Assembly (NCBI GenBank): GCA_013339765.2
Contig: CM023449.1
Location: 42,295,539 to 42,359,538, forward strand
Reading direction: 5' to 3'
Source of the DNA: Haemaphysalis longicornis
Lineage: Eukaryota > Arthropoda > Arachnida > Ixodida > Ixodidae
DNA: 64,000 nucleotides
The notes below the pieces were generated by a model. That model was not told the DNA's origin. It was given only the letters and a program-made list of their open reading frames with translations, and made no database searches. Positions 10,368 to 20,779 of this stretch are shown one piece after another. The translations under genes were made by a program, and so were the position numbers. Positions within the stretch are counted from its first letter, which is position 1, and each line of letters opens with the position of its first letter.

Positions 10368-10837
10368 AGAAATGCCGGCAGTCTACAACGCCAAAGAAGG
10401 CATAGGGGAAGGTTAGACTATTTTTTTTACCGTTAGTGACGTTACATTATTATTAACTTTTATTAATTACGTGAGAAAGAAAGAAAAACACGCGCCCAGA
10501 GTGGGGACCGAACCCACGCCTTTCGATTAGATCTCGAATGCCTTACCAACTCGGCTATCTGGGCGACTGTGTTCTGCTTCACTTTCTGGGGGTATTTATA
10601 TTTACACTGTATCTGACGCTTGAGGGTGGTAGCCAGCGCCACTTCAGACTACACGGGGAGAAGGGGACCTTCTTTTTCAACCCCCGGGGCGTGACGCGAA
10701 CGTCTACAGCCTGTCATGAGCGGTCAACTGGCGGGAAACCCTCTTATGCTACCTTGGCATCAAGGCTGCCAGAACCGAGGCCCTCGCTAAGCTTTCGCGC
10801 GATAATAGGGTTTGGAAATGAGGGGCCTCGTTAGGAA
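10361..10837 (-). repeat. unit B1, minus orientation, 477 bp
   Basis: The word TACAGAAAGAAATGCCGGCA starts at 10361 and again at 10838, giving a 477-bp period. Read on the minus strand, the unit has the same scaffold order as unit A: GCGAGGGCCTCGG, TTCTGGCAGCCTTGATGCC, an AAGAGGGTTTCCC word, a CCGGGGGTTGAAAAAGAAGG block, GGCGCTGGCTACCACC, TATAAATACC, and a tRNA-like sequence. The tRNA-like sequence and the 3' segment differ from unit A. Confidence 0.85.
10493..10565 (-). other. tRNA-like cloverleaf B (unit B1)
   Basis: On the minus strand acceptor GCCCAGA pairs perfectly with TCTGGGC, followed by TA, a D-arm GCCGAGTTGGTAAGGC, an anticodon stem TTCGA/TCGAA with loop GATCTAA, a 4-base variable region, and a T arm GTGGG/CCCAC. 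The nominal anticodon is TCT. Position 33 is A rather than U. The A-box resembles those of class II tRNAs (TAGCCGAGTTGGTAAGGC) although the variable arm is short. Confidence 0.65.
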
Positions 10838-11157
10838 TACAGAAAGAAATGCCGGCAGTCTACAACGCCAAAGAAGGCATAGGGGAAGGTTAGACTATTT
10901 TTTTACCGTTAGTGACGTTACATTATTATTAACTTTTATTAATTATGTGAGAAAGAAAGAAAGAAAAACACGCGCCTAGAGTGGGGACCGAACCCACGCC
11001 TTTCGATTAGATCTCGAATGCCTTACCAACTCGGCTATCTGGGCGACTGTGTTCTGCTTCACTTTCTGGGGTATTTATATTTTACACTGTATCTGACGCT
11101 TGAGGGTGGTAGCCAGCGCCACTTCAGACTACACGGGGAGAAGGGGACCTTCTTTTT
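10838..11157 (-). repeat. unit B2, minus orientation, 5' part lost
   Basis: Direct tandem copy of B1 for about 320 bp with very few differences, ending at ACCTTCTTTTT where an inverted copy begins. The tRNA-like sequence is included. Confidence 0.85.
10973..11045 (-). other. tRNA-like cloverleaf B (unit B2)
   Basis: Identical to the B1 copy except for one base in the acceptor region (CGCGCCTAGAG rather than CGCGCCCAGAG on the + strand), which breaks one acceptor pair. Confidence 0.65.
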
Positions 11158-11610
11158 GGCAGCCTTGGTTCTGGCAGCCTTGATGCCAAGGTAGCATAAG
11201 AAGGTTTCCCGCCAGTTGACCGCTCATGACAGGCTGTAGACGTTCGCGTCACGCCCCGGGGGTTGAAAAAGAAGGTCACTTTCTCCCCGTGTAGTGTGAA
11301 GTGGCGCTGGCTATCACCCTCAAGCGTCAGATACAGTGTAAATATAAATACCCCAGAAAGTGAAGCAGAACACAGTCGCCCAGATAGCCGAGTTGGTAAG
11401 TCATTCGAGATCTAATCGAAAGGCGTGGGTTCGCTCCCCACTCTGGGCGCGTGTTTTTCTTTCTTTCTTTCTCACGTAATTAATAAAAGTTAATAATAAT
11501 GTAACGTCACTAACGGTAACAAAATAGTCTAACCTTCCCCTATGCCTTCTTTGGCGTTGTAGACTGCCGGCATTTCTTTCTGTATTTCCTAACGAGCCCC
11601 TCATTTCCAA

Positions 11611-11614
<4 letters not shown>
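11158..11614 (+). repeat. unit B3, plus orientation
   Basis: Inverted copy of B1/B2, joined head to head at about 11157. It starts with a short duplicated word (GGCAGCCTTG) and proceeds through the scaffold, tRNA-like B, a CTTTCTTT run, AATTAATAAAAGTTAATAAT, and the CCGGCATTTCTTTCTGTA end. B2 and B3 together form a long imperfect palindrome. Confidence 0.85.
11377..11449 (+). other. tRNA-like cloverleaf B (unit B3)
   Basis: Same fold as B1 but with GTAAGTCATTC where B1 has GTAAGGCATTC, which weakens the D helix, and one T-loop change. As in all copies the anticodon loop lacks U33. Confidence 0.6.
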
Positions 11615-11686
<72 letters not shown>

Positions 11687-11700
11687 GTGTGTGTGTGTTG
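11615..11700. repeat. (TA)n microsatellite grading into (TG)n
   Basis: TA repeats from about 11615 to 11687 then GTGTGTGTG to about 11700, again directly at a unit edge. Confidence 0.95.
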
Positions 11701-11814
11701 TGTGTGAGAAAAAAGTTGACTCACGATTAAAAACAAAGAAAAACAGTGTTTTTTTTACTGACGTTTCTACTGGAGGACCAGTCTTCACCGGAAGGCCTAG
11801 GATTGGTCTAGGAA

Positions 11815-12312
11815 ATTTTGCCAGAGGGTATACATCAGCTGATTCACCACCTGAAAAAAGTGGCGAAAGTGCGGCGTTTACGTAGTGGGCACGGTACCTG
11901 GCGAGCTGATGCGGACTCAGCGTGTCCCGCCGTAAACAAAATACCGCGCCAAGCTTGCACCAAAAGACATGGTGCCAGGTTTGACACCTGGAAGGAAGCT
12001 AGTGGTCATCAACCACATCACGTTGTCCTGTGGCATATACTACGTAGGAGTTGCGGGACGATCAATCAATGACAGACGGAGGGAGCACCGAGCAGCGGTG
12101 TCGTCGCTTGTGGCGGGGCCACCTGGCCGACAATTGTAAGCGGTGCTCTGGATGTGTCCCGGGGCTTTATGACACACGTGTGCTAGGATATCGAAGCTAC
12201 TAAACCAGTCGGGAGGTTAACGAGGCATGTCAGATCATCAGGGAAGCCTACAATTGCGTGAGCACGCCTTCGTTTGCTCTCTCAGGAATTGTGCTTTCTA
12301 CGAGGGCGCATG
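11815..12312 (+). pseudogene. Penelope-like element C-terminus with GIY-YIG endonuclease (broken)
   Basis: From 12014 a frame reads SCGIYYVGVAGRSINDRRREH, the N-terminal half of a GIY-YIG nuclease as found at the C-terminus of Penelope-like retroelements, where it nicks target DNA. A TAA stop lies at 12137. In the next frame from 12132 the sequence continues with two cysteines (CSGC), an arginine-rich stretch, an in-frame TAA at about 12200, and then EACQIIREAYNCVSTPSFAL, a typical Penelope C-terminal pattern. Upstream, at about 11830-11875, HHLKKVAKV resembles the linker between RT and nuclease. The RT domain is absent here. At least one frameshift and one stop show it is dead. Family assignment rests on motif recognition. 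Confidence 0.7.
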
Positions 12313-12436
12313 CGCGATGCCTAAGTGTTGGCGTGTGTGTTGTGGTGAGTCGATGTGACGATAAAGAGTGTTGCTTTCTGTCGTCTTTCTATGCTTTACC
12401 TACGAGAAGTACAATTCCAGTTCAAGTCTAGCGAGC

Positions 12437-12600
12437 TTCCTGATGATGATGATAAGGATGATGGCTATGATCCTTGGTGAATGGCACATACCTGAACAGG
12501 GGATCGGCGGAACATCAGGGGTCCTGTGTGCTTCTTCTTCTCCATCCTCGTTCTTTTCTTCGCTGGTGAAATGCAGCCGGAAAAAAATGGCTACGGCTTA
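12437..12600 (-). repeat. possible LINE 3' end with ATC tail
   Basis: On the minus strand the stretch ends GGTATGTGCCATTCACC followed by an irregular CAT/ATC repeat (about 12441-12470). I-type LINE 3' ends in this window, such as that at 56535, carry the same kind of ATC tail. No coding sequence remains. Confidence 0.35.
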
Positions 12601-15060
12601 GCTCCGCTAAATTTGGATATGCAAAGCAAATGCTTGGCTTAGTCTGGTCGAGTCTTGCTTTCGCTTGGTAAATCTTTGATTTAGCTCTATTGCCGACCAC
12701 GTCTCAAATCCGTTCGATTCCGTGCGACGCTCAAAGCAGGAGGCCGGGTCAACGGGTCGTTCGCCGGGGCTAACGCGGCGTTTATTCATGGTGAACGCAC
12801 CGTTCCTTTCGAAGGGGCGCGGGACGAGTCACGTTGCCCGAAACTACCCAGCTCCGCATGCATTGCAGTCTGCGGGGGTGGTCGGCTGCCTCGGCCGCAG
12901 CGGCGGTGGCGACCGCGGTCGGCGCCCGCAGGCGTCAACAGTGAGCCCGGCGAATCACACGATGCGTCTCGAGAGGTGTGTCGCCGGGGGTGTGTCTCCC
13001 GTCACGAAATCGCTGGACGAAAGTAGTAAAGCTTTGCTTTAAAAGAAGAGGCTGAAATTGTTCCGACCGTTGTTCACCGAACTGCGGATGTACTAAAGCC
13101 CACAACTGTTACGCCGTCTGCGGACAGAATACATGATGCATAGGTCGTGCGCTATCTGAGCGAATGGGCATTTGTGAAGACGGCGATGCACGCTTTTGAG
13201 CATACAGCGTGACTCCGGTACATTTTCGCATTGGGGCCACAGGCATTCGCTAAGTGTTCACACGCAGCTTCTTCGAGACAGCGCCTCTCGGCTGTGTACA
13301 GACGCGATACCTACGTCGAAAGCGGGCCGGCTTCCTCCGAGAAATGGCAGCCAGCTCGAAAAAGCATGCCCTGCCTGTGTTTAGCATATTACCTTTCCTT
13401 GGCTCACTTCGCCAAAATGAAGACACCTTTTTTACTCCGCAGACGGAAATGCAAGAAGCATTGCTCAGCGACTCCTCCCCCTCTCTCTCCGGTTCTTCCT
13501 CCCTAGACACCACGCCTACAACTCAATATTACGTTGGAACTGCGTCTGCACTTGATTAAGTCGTGTTTAGGTGAGCCGTGCGTTCACTGCGAGCGACGCC
13601 GGATTCCAGGCTGTCATGACCTTTTTTCGTGACGCCTCCGAGAAGCGAAAAGGTGTTTGTAATTCACCGAACTTACTCGTCAGGGTTGAGGAAAGCCTGT
13701 AGTAATAAACTGAACGCACGGTTCTAGACCTCGTCCTTTGTACATGGTTTTGTCGTCTGGGTGTAATCTCTTTTTGCTGTAAACGCGGGAATCAGTGAAG
13801 TGCAGTTTTCAATTGTGTAAACACCACTTACAAACAAATCATTCGTCCTCGAACCGACCCCTTGGTTTCGGTGTCATTCCAGGACTCGGGAAAAAACGCA
13901 ATCACGAAAGGAACCGTTCCCTTTATAAGGGAAAACACCTCTTACTTATTTTTCCTGGGCGTGAAAAAAAAATATAATAGTAAGCTTATACGTCTTCTCT
14001 TCAGAAAAATGAAGTGGAATGGTTGGGCGTGTACAGCGGCTTTCCTCGTACGATGAACACCGGCTAAATCGACGAAACGGCCTTGAACGGGCTGTATGGG
14101 AGTCTTTTTTTTTTATGGCAGATCACTACTGCAAGCATCGATTTTTGACTCCCTCCCCTATCCTGCAATTTCAGAACTTACTCCCGAAGTTCTAAATAAA
14201 AAAATACAGCATTCGGTTTTGTTAGTCCCCTCTAATTTCTCTTTAAAGGTGTTCTTGTTTTTAATAAGTGCGTAAAGTGTGAAAAACATCTGCCATTTGG
14301 CCAGACATCCCTTCTCAACTCTCTTTGGTAATCTCTATTGGCGCTGGCGCACATTTACATTTTCTCGCAGGCCCCAGGACAACAAATATTCTCGGTCCCC
14401 CTCTCCTATTTCTTGAGGTATGTCATGCTCGAAGTGTGGAAATCGTAATGCTGCTTTTGGGAGACCTAACGTTTACTTAATTTTCCCGCGGTGTCGTGCA
14501 CTTCGTAGTATCTCTCAAAGTGTGCCAGACATTGGCGCCGTATTTTTTTGTTTTTGTTGCCTGTCTTGTTGGATGACATCGTGTCAAATAATGCGCAAAA
14601 CGACTGGTTCAATAGAACAGCCGGCTTTGCGTCGGGCCGCGCTACATGGTGCGACCGATGCTATCGAGGAAGCTAGGCTTGTTTTCTAAAGCGACGCTTT
14701 CGATGGCTAAGCAAGTTTTGTTCATTTTGGTTGTGCCACTTCTCCCTTTCCCTTCTTCCCTGTCCCCCGTTTTGGTAGCATAGCCTTCGCTTATTGATTA
14801 ATAAGGGACTGCAACAACAACAGGCTCCACCTGTGGACACCCAAGAATGTCTTGCGGGAAAGCCAACTTTGTCGCGAATGCTCTGTGGAAAGCGACCGAT
14901 ACTCTGTTCTTATCGAAACTTCCCCGAAAAGAATTACGCGACAATTAGCCGCTAAAAGCATTCTGCCATTATTTCGCGCTTTCTGTACTTGTCACGATTA
15001 GTTTGTTCACAGCCATGTTCTATGGGTTAGGGAATGCCCGTTTTCTGTCAATAGATGTGC
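12601..15060. other. interval without a supported gene
   Basis: Contains a CpG-rich block at about 12720-13020 and one 101-codon frame at 13254-13559 with a Ser/Thr-rich end that could be coding but shows no known domain. The rest is AT-rich and unassigned. Confidence 0.45.
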
Positions 15061-15180
15061 AACCGGGGGAGGAGCAAATGAATAAAGGAGTAAACCAGGG
15101 AAGGTGTAAAGGAGTAAAGGAGTAAACCAGGGGAGTATTAAAAGAGTAAAGGAGTAAACTCGAGGAGGCGTAAAGGCGAC
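15061..15180 (+). repeat. GGAGTAAA minisatellite
   Basis: Words GGAGTAAA, GGAGTAAACCAGGG and GGTGTAAA recur about eight times with spacings of 8-30 bases. The string ends close to AATAAACAAACAAACAAA at about 15235-15252, which looks like a retroposon tail. Confidence 0.6.
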
Positions 15181-15259
15181 TATTACAGTGGCCTTTCACC
15201 TCAGAACCCTGGCAATTTCTGATTGTCAAAAGTTCAATAAACAAACAAACAAAAACAGC

Positions 15260-16550
15260 TGTTACTTTGTTTTATCGGAATTTTCCGAACAAATGATATA
15301 TGTCGATTGGCCAGTACAATGTGCTGAGTTTCATTTGCTTTAATGAAGGAGTTGGTTCTGAGTAAAGGATTTCGTACCTGGGCTCAAAACTCCGTGTCCT
15401 CTTTGTATCGTGTGCTAAACCGCTTCGCTGCAGACATCCGCGTTCACAGAGAGGAATTTCTCGGGGTGTTTTTTGATGGTTTCGGATATTTCAACTTTTG
15501 TGGAACTGTTCAGTTCAAATTACAAAAGCTAAATCTAACGAAAGCTATATCTTGCTCAGGCCGCTAGAAGATATATATACAACGAGAAAAGTTTTACGTA
15601 GTGTCTAGGGTCTAGAGTGCGGTACGACGGCACTCTTGCTCAGTGCTACAGGTATATGGCTATAGTGCCGTACGAAGACGTTCAAATATTTAGAACTACT
15701 CTAGCGCCACCCGAAGCGTCTGTCAGCGTGGTATAGGGGTTTCGTCATAAGTTCTTTATGCCAAGTGCGACGTTTCGAGACCAGGGCTCTTTAATCTTAG
15801 TTTTTTTTTCACCTCTGCATAGAATTATAATTTAATGGTTCAGGTTACTAAGTTGGCGTTTTAAATGATTGCTTTGTGGGCGCTATGTCATGTTATGTTA
15901 ATTTAGGTTAGTTTGTGGGGTTACCTCACCTTACTTTAGGTGGAAAGATGTAGTACCTGAAGCGGCAATTGTTTACAAAATCTCTGGTGGATGTCTATAT
16001 AGAGGACTGCTTATAGTAGCGTGGTACGATTCTCTAGGCGCAGCCGAAGTATTAACGGCTCAGTTTCCTGGCTGTCTAGGTACGAACTAGACTCATGCCC
16101 TCTCAGCTCATTAACAGGATAAAGTTCAGTAGCGCACTTTTCTTGCGCCCAACAGTAGAAAGGTAATCGTATGCGGTACGTGCGCATCATTGCAGATACG
16201 ACATCAAAGCGCTTCCCGAATCAAAACACAGGGAAATGGGGGTCTTAAAATTATGAGCAAGAACACCAGAGAAATTAGAGTGCGTGCAAAATAGCTTTGG
16301 AAAATCTATGAACAGCGCAGCGTCTAGGCGTATGTTTTCCTGAAGGTAATATGTGAAAATGTAGATACATGGCTTGGGTAGTAAAGATGACGTACGGACG
16401 GGCCCATTACACTTCGTGAAATATTATAATTCAGATGATGAGTGGTTTCTTTCCGTTTTCTTAAACGACAGCAACAAAAAAAAAAGCGGAATACTTCTAG
16501 GCAAACTTCCGAACTGGGCAACGTCCGAATAGAGCCGTGCGACATACGTG
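15260..16550. other. unassigned interval
   Basis: AT-rich sequence with no recognised motif. Confidence 0.45.
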
Positions 16551-16564
16551 TCATGCTGCACTAC

Positions 16565-16776
16565 CGAGGCACTACTGAGCACGAGGTCGTGGGTTCGATT
16601 CCCGGCCGCGGCGGCCGCTTTTCTGGTGGAGGCGGAAAGCAAAAACGCCTGTGTGCACGAGATTTCGGCGCACGTTAAAGATCCCCAGGTGGTCACAATT
16701 ACACTGGAGCCCTCCTCTACGGCGCGCCTCATCACCTGCGTTACGTCGGCGCGTTAAACCCAACAATCAATGAATC
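16565..16776 (+). repeat. tick-type tRNA-derived SINE, head damaged
   Basis: A B-box GGGTTCGATTCCC at about 16590 is followed by GCCGCGGCGGCCGC, AAGCAAAAACGCC, GAGATTTCGGCGCACGTT, AAAGATCCCCAGGTGGTCA, a GGAGCCCTC word, ACGGCGCGCCTCATC, GCGTTACGTCGGCGCG, TTAAACCC and a CAATCAATGAATCA tail. The body is shared with the copies at 32562, 45003 and 52128. The tRNA 5' half (A-box) has diverged. The family resembles the Ruka SINE reported from ixodid ticks; the name is inference. Confidence 0.8.
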
Positions 16777-16789
16777 ACGATTGTGCAGA

Positions 16790-19700
16790 TCGCTATTTTG
16801 AAAAGGTTCATTCGTGGAGAAATCGGGTTTAACCCGATTCTCCTGAAATATGTTCGTAGTATAAAATTCTGGAACCCGGAAACGAACACCCGTACTCATT
16901 ATGTTGGCATCACCGGTGCGAGTGGAAGCCGATTTTAATTAAACCGATTTTAATCTTCAGCGGACCCCCGAAACGTAGTCGCCCACGAGTATGCTTCGGA
17001 AGCAGAGGCCCGAAGCACATGAAAGCGGTTCGGCGATCAAAGAGGAACGAGAACGAAGAATTACTTGAACGCGAGTCTAAAGGTAATTTCTTCGCATGTA
17101 AGAGTCCCGGGGAATTTTTTTTCCCGGTTTGCCTGGCTTACGCAGTGTACAGCATGACGTTTTGACATTTCGTTCACCCCAATTTCGGCGGCACTTACTG
17201 GACTCGAGCGAGACCAGTGGACATAGCGCACCCAGGTTGCGCCGCAGCTAGCAGACTTCGCTTCTAGCACGTCAATGTCACTTCGGTTCCGCGTAAAACG
17301 TCAGAAGGAAATGGAAGGCCACTTCCTTTCTTACTTTCCCTGTCTATTTCCTCACCCTGTCTTTTGAGGAAACAAACGAAAAGAAACCAGATGATGTCTC
17401 AGCTTGTGCACTTCGTTTCGTGCGTGTCGGCACCTATAAGAAATGGGGGCAGTGGACTTTTAAGAACCTTTGTAAGAACCATGATGACTATTCATTAGGC
17501 GTCACCCTACACTCCTCGTGTACAAAAGGCCTTCAACGTGTTGACTGAAGCAAAACACTTCCATAAGAGTTTCGGGCTTTTCAAAAGCTTCCGTCCTCTC
17601 AGGTAAAAAGAAAGTACCGAAATTTTAGTTGTTGCTGCGGGATCGAAACAAGATGTCTATACTTTTATACTACTGCGGGGCCTTTCAGGCGGCTGAGTTT
17701 CTCTCTGTGAATTTATTTATTCCCTTGTTATACACGTAGAAATTGTCGTCGTAGGAGCGCATAGCCCTGATGTTTCAAAAAAGCGATTACACCTCCTCGC
17801 CGTGGTAATCACGGAAGCGCCATCAGACTAGGAGTTCGCTCTGGTGGGAGCTGTTCCTACCTGACTACTTTTAGTGTCTACTAAAGCTCAGGTTTGCGTC
17901 GTCTTTTATTTTCGAGGATATACGCTTTCTGAATTTTGGTGTTCGTATCATTTAGTCACACTAATCAGAGTGCACGTTTCGCGGAATGCGTGCATTTGTT
18001 GTACCTGAAGGAACGCGAAATCTGGTAACTGTAACGTAAAGGCAGGAGATATATATTTCGTATTTTAAATGATCAACTCTTTCACTGGTAAAGCCATTTG
18101 AAAACTCGCGTGTCTTTTTTGGATATTTGAAGCCCGTCTCGGAATCTCTTTACTGGCATCCTTAAAGGATAAAGTGCGTTCGTCACTTAAAAAAAAAAAC
18201 GTGATTTCAAACAAGGACAGCTGCTATGCCAGTGATGGCAGCGGCATTACATTTGTTCCCCTGGTTGACAGTGGTTTTCAACCTCTAATTTTGTGCCTTG
18301 GTTATTTTGATATAAACTGGCAAGTTCCGGCTATAAATGTTATGTCTTTTGCTGCATTTTGGGGGGGCTCTGCAAGACCAGACATAACTGAAGAACAACG
18401 TCCTCCATTCTTTTTTCCGCCAAGCACCCCTTGGCAAACTCCGGCAGTTTTTCTGGGGCTATTCATTTTACAGATTTTGACGTCAAACATAAAATGTGAC
18501 GTCAGAAAAGCGTTCCTTGCTTTGAGTACGGGGTGGGGAATGAACGACGTTTATTGAGTCGTCACTTTGTACGAGGTTGGCTTAGTCAGGGAGCCAGAGT
18601 CCTTTGCTGCCTGTCGCGAGTGCTGTCCGCAAGCCGCTGCGGGTCGTGAAGGCGTGAGCTCGTCAACTGGTCCTTCCATTTGTTCGCAGAGTCCGTCACA
18701 GCACGAGGAATTAGCGGAGGCTGATAAGCTTGCCCGATTTGGGGACCATGGCGACGTCTGCGGGTTTCCGCTACGCCAGCAATTGGCCTCGCGCCCAGCC
18801 TTCATTTATGTATCGGAGACGGCTGCCGATGGTTTTTGTGGTCGAGGTATGTCGGTACGATCGTGCCTTGAAGCGGTGCTGCCGATAAGCTTGCGAAGAA
18901 CGGCGATATTTGTGTCGGAGTGAAAGATGCCCGCAAGGACTGGGAGACATGCATGAACCTGATCACGATAGCATTCTGGGCACGTTGGTACTCCATTACT
19001 TCAAAAAAGTGCGACAAAAGGGGTCACGGATGAAGTGAGGACGGCCACACGCAGCGCAAACTTCCAACGACATCTTATTGCGCCAATGTGTGAAATATAA
19101 TATACTGCGCATGCGCATGCCATTTTTGGCGGAATTTTTTGAAGTAGTGGTGGACGCAGAAGCGTCGAACGAGGTGACGATGCAGTGAGTAGCGATGTCG
19201 CGGTTGTTCGTCTGTACCAAGGTAGCGGTTGACGAGGCGGCGTAGTTGTTGCCGGATCATTTTGTTGCTGCCCGTGCTTCCGAGCAGTGGCAGTGCCACG
19301 GGGAAGATACAACTGCTCAGAAACTGAAAGTAAGTGAATCGGGGAAAAAAATGTACGGATCACTTGCAGAATTTAAAGATTCTCAAAGATGCAACGAGCA
19401 GACCTCCAAAGCCACCCCGTGGTGGAGCAACGGCTTGTGCCATGGAGGAAGAAACCAGCCCTACCGTTTCACATGGTGCCAATCTTTTCCGCCCGTGTGC
19501 TTTTGTTTCCGCGATGTTTGGGCGTGCTGTGCAACGCTCGGCTTTATCGTCTCGTGAATCAAGACCGGCGGTTTCCATCACGGAGGCCAGCGCAATGATG
19601 AAGTGAAAAACAAGGAGCCATGAAAAATGGCCCACATCCACAGTGAACGCTTACTACGGATGCGCAATACCGTGCAGTAGCGCAAGCACCGGCGAGACGA

Positions 19701-20730
19701 GCCACCTAATGAGAGGTACTAACGGCGGGCGAATATTTGTCACAACCGGAAACGCACGCGACGCGCGAGTCATTCGGTCAGAGGCGGCAATTTCCGTTTC
19801 CGTGCGTACGGCGATTCCGGCAAGCGTTGTCTCAACTGAGCGGAAATTTTTGTTTTGACCACTGCGTTTCGCTCACCTCCATTCCTTCGGCCGTGGGCTA
19901 AAGTTCCATCCTCGGCACAGGTACAGGCGCCACGCAATCTGCGCAAAGTTTATAGAGAAGATAACCTAGTTCTCTTTCTAAAAGTTTTTTCGTTATTTTA
20001 CCCTCGTTTGCAACGCCTATTTTTTTTTAAATGGGAGGCTTAATAGAGGCATAAACAAACAATTTGAATAAGTACATAATCCATTTGTTGTTCAGCATCT
20101 AAGGCCCGCTAAATTGTTCACAGTGAATGTCCACTGGTTCCTGTATTTCTGAAACCTTTTTACGCCTAGGTGCAAGACAGCGTAGTTAGGCAAGATATAC
20201 AAAGAATGCACACCTATTTGAGGAAACGCTCTGACACTTAATAGGAGGGAACTACGCAACCAAGGGAGATACGAAAAGCAGGAATCCCGATGTCAGTGTT
20301 ATCCGCTTGGCTGACCCTCTTCGTAGAAAAACGGCAACGGGGGGAGATTTAAGGGTCTATATATTGAAGAAGAAAAAGAAATACAAAGATAAAAATGAGA
20401 ACAAAAAGGACATTACAGAGTAATAAATGGACTCAACGATAAAAGAAAAACAACACTAGCAAACACAAGGCGGACCGCATGAACAAGTTTCAATGGAGCC
20501 GTTGGCACAGGCCCAACATCCTGAGAAAAGCGCATAAGGGATCCCTTCTCCACCCCCTTCTTGACCCCGAAAGGATGCAAAGGGGACGCCGTGCGCTTCT
20601 TATCTATAACCACCATTTTCACTCCTGGAAATCTACAAACAACTCAGAGATGCTTGCCTAGTAGTTACATCGGTTTTTATTTATTTTTACCTTCGTCTAC
20701 TGGTAGGCAGTTATTGGTAACAAAATTGCC
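16790..20730. other. interval without a supported gene
   Basis: No protein motif, tandem array or transposon end was recognised. A pair of TGACGTCA palindromes at 18478-18504 is annotated separately. Frames up to about 127 codons occur, without motifs. Confidence 0.45.
18478..18504. promoter_or_regulatory. two TGACGTCA (CRE-type) palindromes 19 bp apart
   Basis: TGACGTCA occurs at 18478-18485 and 18497-18504. This octamer is the consensus binding site of CREB/ATF bZIP factors. Nearby coding sequence is lacking, so function is unproven. Confidence 0.3.
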
Positions 20731-20736
20731 CCCCGT

Positions 20737-20775
20737 GGAGGTTCAGTGGCTAAGGCGTTGCCGTACTCATCCCAA
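20737..20775 (+). repeat. fragment of a tick-type SINE tRNA head
   Basis: GTGGAGGTTCAGTGGCTAAG at about 20737 followed by GCGTTGCCG matches the A-box part of the SINE head at 45003 (GCTCAGTGGCTAAGGCGTTG). The body is absent. Confidence 0.5.
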
Positions 20776-20779
20776 CATC

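Noticed and set aside
11377..11449. Calling cloverleaf B a tRNA-Arg (TCT) gene
   Set aside because: Position 33 is A and all copies lie in tandem/inverted repeats; structure alone is not enough.
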